Program-made: the position numbers and the translations under genes | Notes under the pieces: model-generated | What the model saw: the letters and a program-made list of their open reading frames with translations, nothing else | Databases searched by the model: none | Told to the model about the DNA's origin: nothing | Assembly: GCA_029263895.1 (NCBI GenBank) | Contig: JARIDO010000039.1 | Coordinates: forward strand, 1-40,712 | DNA from: Sporosarcina sp. | Lineage (GTDB): Bacteria; Bacillota; Bacilli; Bacillales_A; Planococcaceae | Direction of reading: 5' to 3' | Length of the DNA stretch: 40,712 nt | Part shown: piece after piece, positions 26,894-34,638 of the stretch | How positions within the stretch are numbered: the stretch's first letter is position 1 | How the letters are laid out: each line of letters starts with the position of its first letter

Positions 26894-27133
26894 ATGTCGT
26901 ATCAAGATTTACAAACGATTCTTAAAAGAAGAAGGGGAGATTTAGGATATACACATCAAGATGTTGCGAATCTATCGGGTGCTAATATTTCTAGACAATT
27001 CTATGGAATGATTGAATGTGGCGAAAGACGCCCGTCGGTAGTTGTTGCAAAGAAGTTAGGAACGTTATTAAAGTTAAATTGGACGATTTTTTTTGAAATT
27101 GAATCTAGCAATAAGTCATCTGAGCTTATGTAG
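26894..27133 (+). CDS. Small XRE-family helix-turn-helix protein
   Basis: A 79-residue protein that is almost entirely one helix-turn-helix domain (ILKRRRGDLGYTHQDVANLS, then QFYGMIECGERRPSVVVAKK). ATG 26894 is chosen for GGAGG 8 bases upstream; an in-frame start 14 codons earlier would precede that site. Cro-like size and divergent placement next to a larger cI-like regulator suggest that the two compete for the shared operator-like repeats. No phage structural or integrase gene is nearby, so this is at most a remnant or a domesticated switch. Confidence 0.85.
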   Translation: MSYQDLQTILKRRRGDLGYTHQDVANLSGANISRQFYGMIECGERRPSVVVAKKLGTLLKLNWTIFFEIESSNKSSELM

Positions 27134-27212
27134 TTAAAATAGGGAGAAATCATTTGGATTGTTCAGAAGTATGCACCTGTTCATAATTTTTTTAGAGATG
27201 TCTTATTTCAAT

Positions 27213-27923
27213 TCAACCAGTTGTTTTTTTATAACGCTCTATTAAAATAATCATTGTTTGAATGTCGTGATTTGTTAACTTGTCTATAGTATCTAGTTGG
27301 TGCTTTAAAAATGTAATTGTCTGGTCTTCATTTTTTTCCTCTTTAATGAAATATGTAGCGATTGTTCCGGTAACCATTCCTAAAATACCGATGCCGAATA
27401 GCATTAGAATAATAGCGATAATCCTGCCTAAACCTGTTTCGACAGAGATATCCCCATAACCTACAGTAGTGGCGGTGACAATACTCCACCACAAAGCATC
27501 CTCATAAGTATGGATAGATGGCTCAATATATAGAATAGGGATAGCTGCTGTGAAGAGCAAGATGACTGCGAATGTTAAAACTTTTTGGAGACCATTTGTT
27601 TTGAGAATTTCATAAAAAGGTCCAGCGTAGCGTTTAGCGATTGTTAAAGCACGGATGATTCTTACCAATCTAACAAGTCTTGCTAAGCGGAAAATAGAGT
27701 CAAGCGGAATAATTGCAATGATATCAAAAGGGTTTTTCTTAATATATTCTGTTTTATTGTCAGCCATCAAAAAACGCACTGAAACATCGATGACAAAAAG
27801 AATCCATACGGCTGTATCTATAGATTTAAAAGATTCATTTTCAACCCAAATAAAAGATACAGAAATGATGGCTAACGTGAACATTATTATTTCATATATA
27901 AGCGTTAGTTTCTTTTTAAACAT
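27213..27923 (-). CDS. Voltage-gated-type potassium channel
   Basis: A 236-residue membrane protein of the ion-transport family. Four voltage-sensor-like segments come first, with an arginine ladder in S4 (FRLARLVRLVRIIRALTIAK), then the pore helix and selectivity filter TATTVGYGD and the inner helix (IIAIILMLFGIGILGMVTG). A short helical C-terminal tail follows. ATG 27923 is chosen, with TAGGAGTG 6 bases upstream; a longer frame begins nine codons earlier. TVGYGD indicates K+ selectivity. It has no RCK/TrkA domain, so gating by voltage or by the tail is inferred. Not at this position in B. subtilis. Confidence 0.9.
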   Translation of the reverse strand: MFKKKLTLIYEIIMFTLAIISVSFIWVENESFKSIDTAVWILFVIDVSVRFLMADNKTEYIKKNPFDIIAIIPLDSIFRLARLVRLVRIIRALTIAKRYAGPFYEILKTNGLQKVLTFAVILLFTAAIPILYIEPSIHTYEDALWWSIVTATTVGYGDISVETGLGRIIAIILMLFGIGILGMVTGTIATYFIKEEKNEDQTITFLKHQLDTIDKLTNHDIQTMIILIERYKKTTG

Positions 27924-28466
27924 TAAGTGCACTCCTACTTGTATTGACATTTATTGAATAGATGGAGATGTGTTAACTTGGAGATTGGAATATGATGATT
28001 GGTTGGATTATAACATAATCTTTACTTGAAAAATGTAGATTTATGCTCTCGTAATGATAACTCCCTTAATCGAATAGCTTAAACCTCTGTATGATGAATA
28101 AATTCAACATCTATAAAAAGAAATCCCCTTAGGTGCGGAAATTTCTAACTTAGCAATTTAAAATCTTTATTTTTTCGTAATCTAACATTCCAAATAAATT
28201 AAAGATTTAACTTCTCTATACCAAATTGATAAAATCAATTCGGTATATTTTTTGTCTCCGTTTTTTAATAATAGTCCAGCATGAATAGTCTATCTAACTC
28301 TAGAATATTCAGTTTCGCCTGGGATTACAAGAAGAACTAGGCGTAAGCATATAAGCAATTTATTTATTAATGTAGCTATGTTGCTATAACTTGTGTACTA
28401 TTAAGGGGGAATTTATACCAATTTTTTAGTTGAGTTATAGTAATATAAAAACAGGAGGAATAGATT
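27924..28466. other. 543-bp AT-rich gap with a possible small RNA
   Basis: No ORF with a ribosome site was found. A plus-strand promoter-like pair, TTGGAA (27985-27990), 17 bp, TTATAA (28008-28013), is followed about 205 bp later by a terminator hairpin at 28218-28253 that no annotated gene uses. A transcript of about 235 nt is possible. The last 70 bp probably hold the control DNA of the downstream gene. Confidence 0.35.
28218..28253 (+). terminator. Orphan intrinsic terminator
   Basis: A 12-bp stem ATACCAAATTGA / TCAATTCGGTAT (one G-T pair), loop TAAAA, then a T-rich run. No coding gene on this strand ends before it. Confidence 0.7.
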
Positions 28467-29369
28467 ATGACAAAGAAAAGTAAAATTATCGTAGCTATTG
28501 CATCAGTTATGATCGTAGTTATGGTTATCGCAGGGTTGTATATTAAATCAGAAATGACTAAAAGGACTATTGCAGCAGAGATTGCAGGCCAAACGGAAAT
28601 TGTAAAAGGTGAAATGAATAAGCTAGAAAAAGCTGAAAGTCATGAAGAGAAGATTGTATTATTTTCTAACCTTAAAGTATTATTTGAAAAGTATTCTAAA
28701 ACAGAAAAACCACAAGATAAAGTTATAAAACTTTATGAGAAAGAAATTTCTAAAGTTAAAGCTCAATTTGTAAGTGGATACGATGAAGCTATTAAAGCTA
28801 ATACTATTTCTGAAATTAACGCTGAGACAACAAAAGAGGATTTAACTAATAAGAAAAACGCTTTAGTTGAGAACTTGGCAAGTATCGGGGAAGACAAAGA
28901 GGCTGTATTAACTGAGGCAGAATATAAGAAGTATGAGACTGAAACGCAAGTGTTAGTTGCTTCTTATGACGCAAAATTGGAAGAAATTCGTTTAGCTGAA
29001 GAAAAAGCAGCGAAAGAGAAAGCTGAACGTGAATTAGCAGAGGCTAAAAAGAAAGAGGAAGAAGCTCGAATTGCAAAAGCTGCAGAAGCAAAGAAAGTAG
29101 CTCAAAACAATGCAAATAAGCCTATAAATTCTAATAATCCACAAGCTAATAAGGCTCCAAGCTCAAGTAATTCCAATTCTCCATCTGCAAATAAAGGACA
29201 AGCCCCTGCAGCAACTAGCAAACCATCCGGTGGGCGAAGACTAGTTCAGACTACTTGGAGCACAGACAAAGATGGAAACAAGATTCCTGGAACTGAAGTT
29301 TACCACTATGATAACGGTGATAAGTATGACACATCCGACGGAACTACTTACAATTTAAATAATCGGTAA
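28467..29369 (+). CDS. Membrane-anchored or secreted coiled-coil protein of unknown function
   Basis: Not recognised. A 300-residue protein with a lysine-rich start and one hydrophobic segment (residues 7-26, IIVAIASVMIVVMVIAGLYI) with no lipobox, so a signal-anchor or signal peptide. Residues about 30-170 are charged helical; about 170-212 form a strong Lys/Glu/Ala coiled coil (EEKAAKEKAERELAEAKKKE); about 213-253 form an Asn/Ser/Pro/Ala low-complexity linker; the last 45 form a compact tail (WSTDKDGNKIPGTEVYHYDN) rich in Asp, Gly and Tyr. The layout resembles envelope-spanning adaptor proteins. AGGAGG precedes the ATG. It lies in the accessory stretch between tyrS and rpsD. Confidence 0.8.
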   Translation: MTKKSKIIVAIASVMIVVMVIAGLYIKSEMTKRTIAAEIAGQTEIVKGEMNKLEKAESHEEKIVLFSNLKVLFEKYSKTEKPQDKVIKLYEKEISKVKAQFVSGYDEAIKANTISEINAETTKEDLTNKKNALVENLASIGEDKEAVLTEAEYKKYETETQVLVASYDAKLEEIRLAEEKAAKEKAERELAEAKKKEEEARIAKAAEAKKVAQNNANKPINSNNPQANKAPSSSNSNSPSANKGQAPAATSKPSGGRRLVQTTWSTDKDGNKIPGTEVYHYDNGDKYDTSDGTTYNLNNR

Positions 29370-29403
29370 GGATATAGGATCTTAAGGGGAAGAAGGTATA
29401 ATT

Positions 29404-29526
29404 ATGGATTTCTTTGCTGATGGATCAAGAATAAACTTACATGTAAAGGACCCTGTCTTAGGATGGGGCTCCGTTTGTGAGTGGGGGATCATAGAAAAGG
29501 CTCTAGAAGAGGCGGAAGTAACGTAA
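29404..29526 (+). CDS. Possible 40-residue small protein
   Basis: ATG 29404 to TAA 29524-29526 encodes a 40-residue peptide beginning MDFFADGSRINLHV and ending ALEEAEVT. A plausible ribosome site, AGAAGG, lies 7 bases upstream, and the ORF starts 34 bp after the coiled-coil gene, with no terminator between, so co-transcription is possible. It has no membrane segment or motif. It could also be the front of a decayed longer gene, since 29527-29739 holds nothing recognisable. Confidence 0.4.
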   Translation: MDFFADGSRINLHVKDPVLGWGSVCEWGIIEKALEEAEVT

Positions 29527-29737
29527 ATGCTGAAATGCTATCTATAAAGTCTCTCTTATCTAGTCTCAAGTCTTATTGAAGAAAGTTGTTATCTGAAATA
29601 GACAAGATAGTCTACTTGACAGGGAGCAGTTTAAATCGGAAAAGTCGCTTTTTTGTTGTCTATAAATTTTGTTCATGTTACCAAGCGTTAATATAGCTAG
29701 CCCGAAATGTAGGAGTACAGTTATTTTGTGTTATAGA

Positions 29738-29783
29738 TAAAAAACCCCTGAAACCTTGATTTAACAAGATTTCAGGGGTTTTA
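29738..29783 (-). terminator. Terminator of rpsD
   Basis: A hairpin AAACCCCTGAAACCTTG / CAAGATTTCAGGGGTTTT with one mismatch. Read on the minus strand it ends in a run of six T, 30 bp after the rpsD stop. Confidence 0.9.
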
Positions 29784-29809
29784 ATGTAATGCTGTGGAGA
29801 GCTTGGAAA

Positions 29810-30412
29810 TTAACGGCTGTAGTATTCAACGATAAGTTGTTCGCTGATTTCAGCTGCTAGTTCGCTACGCTCAGGTAGTCGTACGAATTGTCCGACTTTA
29901 GTTTCCTTGTTGAAAGTAACAAACTCAGGTACATAGCTGTTAATTTCAAGTGATTCGTTAATGATGTCAAGGTTTTGAGATTTTTCGCGAAGAGAAATTT
30001 CTTGACCAGGCTTCACTGCGAATGAAGGAATGTCAACGCGCTTACCATCAACCATTACGTGACCGTGGTTAACAAGTTGGCGAGCTGCACGACGAGTGCG
30101 TACAAGACCCATGCGGTAGACAACGTTGTCAAGACGAGTTTCAAGAAGGATCATGAAATTCTCACCGTGCTTACCAGGCATTTTACCTGCTTTGTCGAAC
30201 ATGATTTTAAATTGACGTTCGTTTACACCGTACATGAAACGAAGTTTTTGTTTCTCTTGTAATTGCATTCCGTACTCGGAAAGTTTTTTACGTTGGTTAG
30301 GACCATGTTGTCCTGGTGCGTAAGGACGCTTTTCGATTTCTTTACCTGTTCCGCTTAGTGAAATACCAAGACGGCGTGAAAGTTTCCATGCTGGACCTGT
30401 ATAACGAGCCAT
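29810..30412 (-). CDS. rpsD: Ribosomal protein S4
   Basis: A 200-residue primary rRNA-binding protein of the 30S subunit, standing alone as in B. subtilis. It starts [20 protein letters not shown] and contains the S4 RNA-binding domain ([39 protein letters not shown]). The N-terminal zinc-finger cysteines of some S4 proteins are absent. AGGAGGAG lies just before the ATG. The 185-nt leader carries a conserved-looking structure, see 30413-30597. Confidence 0.98.
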   Translation of the reverse strand: MARYTGPAWKLSRRLGISLSGTGKEIEKRPYAPGQHGPNQRKKLSEYGMQLQEKQKLRFMYGVNERQFKIMFDKAGKMPGKHGENFMILLETRLDNVVYRMGLVRTRRAARQLVNHGHVMVDGKRVDIPSFAVKPGQEISLREKSQNLDIINESLEINSYVPEFVTFNKETKVGQFVRLPERSELAAEISEQLIVEYYSR

Positions 30413-30597
30413 AATTGACTCCTCCTCTAATTTGGTTTTATTTTGTTGTAAAATAAGAACCAGATGTATTCAATCCGAGTGTCATTCTATTATCTTGCAA
30501 CTTCGCCTCCGCAGCCAGGAAGTTACGTGTTACACCTTTTTAAAAAGGAATAGACTGAACAAAGCGAAACATACAACTGCTGCAACTATTTTACACA
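30413..30597 (-). promoter_or_regulatory. Putative S4 autoregulatory leader of rpsD
   Basis: The minus-strand leader between promoter and rpsD contains a hairpin of which GTAACTTC (30526-30519) and GAAGTTGC (30503-30496) form the outer stem around a G/C-rich interior (CTGGCTGCGGAGGC). In B. subtilis S4 represses its own gene through the rpsD leader; assignment here rests on position, length and this structure, not on an alignment. Confidence 0.55.
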
Positions 30598-30603
30598 AGT
30601 TTT

Positions 30604-30632
30604 ATCATACCAATTTGAACAAGTACAGTCAA
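30604..30632 (-). promoter_or_regulatory. Sigma-A promoter of rpsD
   Basis: On the minus strand TTGACT (30632-30627), a 17-bp spacer, TATGAT (30609-30604); near consensus. Confidence 0.75.
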
Positions 30633-30759
30633 CTTTATTCTTTTAGTACGTAAAAAAGCGTGAGAAAAGTAGGTCTTTAAATTCGCAAAAATAGTTCGTT
30701 TGTATTAGTATGTTAGAAAGATAAGTATTTCAACATATCAAGAAGATAAAGGTGAGAAC

Positions 30760-32613
30760 ATGGCGAAAAATGAAACGATATTTTATGAAACTAAAAGCGA
30801 GCTTTTAGATAGGATGACCGAAGACGATGCTATTGAATCATACGAAGAATGGTTCGAAGTACTCAAAGGTATTATCGGAAAAACATTTGGGGTTCGTAAA
30901 ATTGATTTCATCATTCGTCAAGAAGATGACTGTAGACAATTGGGAGAAAGCCAATCTACTACAATTACATCAGAAATGTTTTGTACATTTACTTCGGAAA
31001 CAAATAAAAATGTTGAAATAGAAAAGTTTAGAAAAGAATATTTCCCATCAACAGATCTACATTATTATATTGAAGATTATCAATCCGGTCGTTCCGGTTT
31101 ACTAGTGATGAAATCTACTGCACTTTGGAATAAGTTTATTAAAACGTCTATTGGACAACAATTACCTTCTGTAATTGAACGAACTTTTTTAATAATTGGT
31201 AGACGGATTCGTATGAAAGAAAGAGAAGCGATTGCATTGCGCTTGCTCAGCATGAACGAACTTTTCAACTCGACTATGGATAGTAAAGTGATATTAGAGG
31301 GAATTGTGACAACTGTAAAAGATGCTTTTCCTGGTGTAGAAGTAGAAATACTACTATCGCATGAACAGAAGAGTTTATCACATACATTTAAGTTGTTAGA
31401 CTATATGAATGAACGAACTTCAACGATGAATGCATTTGTTTCAGGTGAACTAACAAGTGAAACTGAAGAACAACAATCGATAAAAATCCTGAATGCTCCA
31501 ATTCTCGGAAGGCAAGGGATTTATGGAGTAATACAGCTTCAAGCACCAAGTGAATATATGTTTACATCAACAGAAAAGGATTTTATGAAAATAATTGCTA
31601 GTACTGCGGGAACATCACTTGAAAACGCTAAGTTATATGACCAGTCATATCATGTTATAAAGGAACTTCAACTTGTTAATGAAACGTCTAGAAAACTAAA
31701 TGATAATATGAAGTTTAGTGAGATGATAATTTACTTGAAACAACAGTTGATAAAAGCATTTAAACCTGATGAGATTGCCTTTGTTTTTTATGGTGAAGAT
31801 GAAACGCAGACAATTTCAAGCGCGAGTTCAAGTTTTTTTAGAACTGTCTTAAGCACGTATTATGTTGAATATGCGTCAAACTATTTTAATAATGACAAAG
31901 AAGCACTTTTTGATGCAAGTTTTGGTGATACGTTGAAAGAACCCGTTCCTTTTGAATCTTTCATTGCATTACCGATTAGTAATCAAAAACAAATTATTGG
32001 GTTTGTTGCACTACTTCACACTGAAAATTATTACTTCTCTTTTGATAGCTTTAAACTTATGGGTTCCCTTATTAATCATTCGTCTTTAGCATTCTCTAAT
32101 TCAATGTTACGGGATAGACTACAAGAAATAGTAGACAAAGATTATTTAACAAAACTTTTTACACGCAATTATTTAGATCGAACCATAAAGCAGGCGATGT
32201 CAACAGATAATACAGGCGTGTTTATGTTAATAGATGTTGATGATTTTAAAACGATTAACGACACATATGGTCATGTCATCGGTGATAAAGTATTACAAGA
32301 TATCTCGGCTGGTGTTCTCCAAGAAATTACTGAAAAAGGAATTGCGGCAAGATGGGGTGGAGAGGAGATTGCAATCTATCTTCCTAATGCAAATGATTCA
32401 ATTGGATTAGCACTTTCACAAAGTTTATTACAACTAGTGCCTAAAATAACGGATCCGAGTGTAACGGTTTCAATAGGGATGAAAAGTTGGAACGCTTTCA
32501 ATCCAACAACGTATAAAGAGTTGTTTCATAATGCAGACAAGGCATTATATTCAGCGAAACAGAACGGTAAAAACCAAATTGTTATTTTTGGAGCAACGCC
32601 TACATTATCTTAA
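30760..32613 (+). CDS. ytrP: GAF-GGDEF protein, probable diguanylate cyclase (YtrP-like)
   Basis: A 617-residue protein next to rpsD, as ytrP in B. subtilis. Residues about 160-300 and 310-450 look like GAF-type sensor domains; the GGDEF domain starts near residue 489 (MLIDVDDFKTINDTYGHVIG) with the active-site signature RWGGEEI at 531-537. GGEE(F/I) variants can be active. No RxxD inhibitory site is present five residues before the signature (sequence TEKGIAA), so product inhibition of the usual kind is not expected. No membrane segment is obvious, so it is probably cytosolic. AAAGGTGAG precedes the ATG. Confidence 0.88.
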   Translation: MAKNETIFYETKSELLDRMTEDDAIESYEEWFEVLKGIIGKTFGVRKIDFIIRQEDDCRQLGESQSTTITSEMFCTFTSETNKNVEIEKFRKEYFPSTDLHYYIEDYQSGRSGLLVMKSTALWNKFIKTSIGQQLPSVIERTFLIIGRRIRMKEREAIALRLLSMNELFNSTMDSKVILEGIVTTVKDAFPGVEVEILLSHEQKSLSHTFKLLDYMNERTSTMNAFVSGELTSETEEQQSIKILNAPILGRQGIYGVIQLQAPSEYMFTSTEKDFMKIIASTAGTSLENAKLYDQSYHVIKELQLVNETSRKLNDNMKFSEMIIYLKQQLIKAFKPDEIAFVFYGEDETQTISSASSSFFRTVLSTYYVEYASNYFNNDKEALFDASFGDTLKEPVPFESFIALPISNQKQIIGFVALLHTENYYFSFDSFKLMGSLINHSSLAFSNSMLRDRLQEIVDKDYLTKLFTRNYLDRTIKQAMSTDNTGVFMLIDVDDFKTINDTYGHVIGDKVLQDISAGVLQEITEKGIAARWGGEEIAIYLPNANDSIGLALSQSLLQLVPKITDPSVTVSIGMKSWNAFNPTTYKELFHNADKALYSAKQNGKNQIVIFGATPTLS

Positions 32614-32706
32614 TGGGGGGAGTTGCTCTTTTCCTTTGTCTTAAAAGAAGGTAGACTGAGAGATAAGATGGAAATGTTTCACAAACTTTTAAAGGGAGTG
32701 GTTGAA

Positions 32707-33918
32707 ATGAAAGAACATCATTATCATCAGGATACACTTATGATTCACGAGGGGTATGTAGATAAGGAACATCAAGGTAGTCTTGCTGTTCCGCTGTATC
32801 AGACATCGACATACGCGTTTGAAACAGCAAGTCAAGGTGAGAAACGTTTTTCAGGGGTAGAGGAAGGCAATGTTTACTCGAGATTGGGGAATCCAACAGT
32901 TCGTGTATTAGAAGAAAGAATAACAGCCCTTGAAAAAGGAGGAGCAACGCTAGCATTTGCTTCGGGCATGGCTGCTGTTAGTGCAATTCTAGTTCATTTA
33001 ACAAAGACAGGGGATCATATCCTTTGTTCTCGGGGAATTTACGGTTGTACATTCGGATTGTTAAGTCTTTTAGAAGACAAGTATTCAATTTCGCATGACT
33101 TAATTCGCATGGGGAGCGAAGAAGAAATTGAAAGCGCAGTTACGTCAAATACTGTTTGCATCTATATTGAAACACCGATTAATCCAACAATGGAACTTGT
33201 TGATTTACAGGCGGTTATGAACGTTGCAAAGCGTCATGGTCTAAAAGTAGTTGTTGACAATACTTTTTCATCACCATTTTTACAAAATCCAATTGAGTTT
33301 GGCGCGGATTTTGTACTGCATAGTGCAACGAAGTATATTAATGGACATGGAGATGTCATCGCTGGATTACTCACAGGAAAAGATGGAGAGGAAATCCAAA
33401 AAATCAGAGGATCTGTTCAAAAAGATTTTGGTGGCATCATTTCCCCTTTTGATGCGTGGTTATTATTACGAGGGTTAAAAACATTATCGATTAGAATGGA
33501 ACGTCATACTGCAAACGCAGAAGTGTTATTGCGTTTTTTGAAGAAGCAGGACTTAGTTGATACTGTGTATTATCCATATGATGTAGATAATCCGCAGTAC
33601 GAAATTGCCAAACGACAAATGCGAGCAGGTGGCGGGCTAATTTCTTTTACAATTAAAGGTGGTAAAAAGGAAGCGCAACAATTTTTGGACGCCCTTCGTT
33701 TAATTAAAATTGCTGTCAGTTTAGGTGACGCGGAGACTCTCATTCAACATCCCGCTACAATGACACATGCCGTAGTTCCAGAGCGACAGCGAGAGCAAAT
33801 GGGAATCACCGATTCGCTATTACGGCTTTCTGTTGGACTTGAGCATGTCGATGATTTAATGAAGGATCTAGAAATCGCTTTTACTCAAGTCGGAAAAACG
33901 ATACAACATCAATCCTGA
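32707..33918 (+). CDS. megL: Methionine gamma-lyase (Cys/Met metabolism PLP enzyme)
   Basis: A 403-residue PLP enzyme of the trans-sulfuration family. PLP lysine is in LHSATKYINGHGD; other motifs are TSTYAFET, NVYSRLGNPTVR, ASGMAAVSAIL and VSLGDAETLIQHPATMTH. The IYGCTF segment holds the cysteine (Cys116 in Pseudomonas putida MegL) that marks methionine gamma-lyases among cystathionine lyases; methionine would be split to methanethiol, ammonia and 2-oxobutyrate. Cystathionine gamma-lyase activity is the main alternative. The frame is open 28 codons upstream; ATG 32707 is used because AAGGGAGTGG stands before it and the family N-terminus follows. Not at this site in B. subtilis. Confidence 0.87.
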   Translation: MKEHHYHQDTLMIHEGYVDKEHQGSLAVPLYQTSTYAFETASQGEKRFSGVEEGNVYSRLGNPTVRVLEERITALEKGGATLAFASGMAAVSAILVHLTKTGDHILCSRGIYGCTFGLLSLLEDKYSISHDLIRMGSEEEIESAVTSNTVCIYIETPINPTMELVDLQAVMNVAKRHGLKVVVDNTFSSPFLQNPIEFGADFVLHSATKYINGHGDVIAGLLTGKDGEEIQKIRGSVQKDFGGIISPFDAWLLLRGLKTLSIRMERHTANAEVLLRFLKKQDLVDTVYYPYDVDNPQYEIAKRQMRAGGGLISFTIKGGKKEAQQFLDALRLIKIAVSLGDAETLIQHPATMTHAVVPERQREQMGITDSLLRLSVGLEHVDDLMKDLEIAFTQVGKTIQHQS

Positions 33919-33925
33919 TTTAAAA

Positions 33926-33962
33926 GTTGCCTCAAAGATTAATGCGTAATCTTTGAGGCAAC
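33926..33962. terminator. Hairpin between convergent megL and the fRMsr gene
   Basis: A perfect 16-bp stem (GTTGCCTCAAAGATTA / TAATCTTTGAGGCAAC), loop ATGCG. There is no clear T run on the plus strand and a short one on the minus strand. Confidence 0.75.
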
Positions 33963-33970
33963 ACGATTGT

Positions 33971-34450
33971 TTAAATATGCTTAATCAATACATCTACAAA
34001 CTGTTCAAGTCCTACACGGTCATTTTCATTGAAACGATCTAATTCAGGGCTGTCGATGTCTAAGACGCCAATAATCTGTCCTTCTATTTTGAGTGGGACG
34101 ACAATTTCTGAACGAGATGCCGCATCACAGGCGATATGACCAGGAAAAGCTTGGACATCTGGTACGATAAGTGAAGTTCCATTTTGGGCGACAGTACCAC
34201 ATACACCTTTGCCAAGTGGAATTCGAATGCAAGCAGGTAGTCCTTGGAATGGACCGAGCACTAAGTCGTTAATATCCATTAAATAAAAACCGACCCAATT
34301 GATACGATCGAAAAATTGGTTGAGTAGCGCAGACGCGTTGCTAAGGTTTGCATACCGATTTGACTCTCCGATTAGTAAGGCATCCAGTTGTGTAGCAAGT
34401 TGATTGTATTTATTTGTAACATCTGTAGAATAATCTATACCGACATACAT
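33971..34450 (-). CDS. ytsP: Free methionine-(R)-sulfoxide reductase (GAF domain, YtsP)
   Basis: A 159-residue single GAF-domain enzyme that reduces free methionine-R-sulfoxide with thioredoxin. The three active-site cysteines are Cys74, Cys84 and Cys108 (LPACIRIPLGKGVCGTVA, HIACDAASRSE), with the same 10- and 24-residue spacing as Cys84/94/118 of E. coli fRMsr. GAGGTG stands 5 bases before the ATG. Near ezrA as ytsP in B. subtilis; its neighbour megL also acts on methionine, but the two genes converge. Confidence 0.93.
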   Translation of the reverse strand: MYVGIDYSTDVTNKYNQLATQLDALLIGESNRYANLSNASALLNQFFDRINWVGFYLMDINDLVLGPFQGLPACIRIPLGKGVCGTVAQNGTSLIVPDVQAFPGHIACDAASRSEIVVPLKIEGQIIGVLDIDSPELDRFNENDRVGLEQFVDVLIKHI

Positions 34451-34638
34451 ATGAACACCTCATCTAATGGTTTTTTTAAAGTATAACTTTTCAGTTTGAA
34501 TTATACAATATTTCACGTTTTTTCATATAAAAACAGATATTTAGCTATAATTCGTTCTTTTACGCGACCAAAAGAGTTTAAACGTGTTATTATATAGGAT
34601 AATATCATTGGTAAGCGACTCGGAACAGGGGGACCACG

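Noticed and set aside
26333..27133. Prophage or ICE remnant around the two XRE genes
   Set aside because: No integrase, structural, lysis or conjugation gene and no att-like repeats were found nearby; the switch-like operators alone do not prove phage origin.
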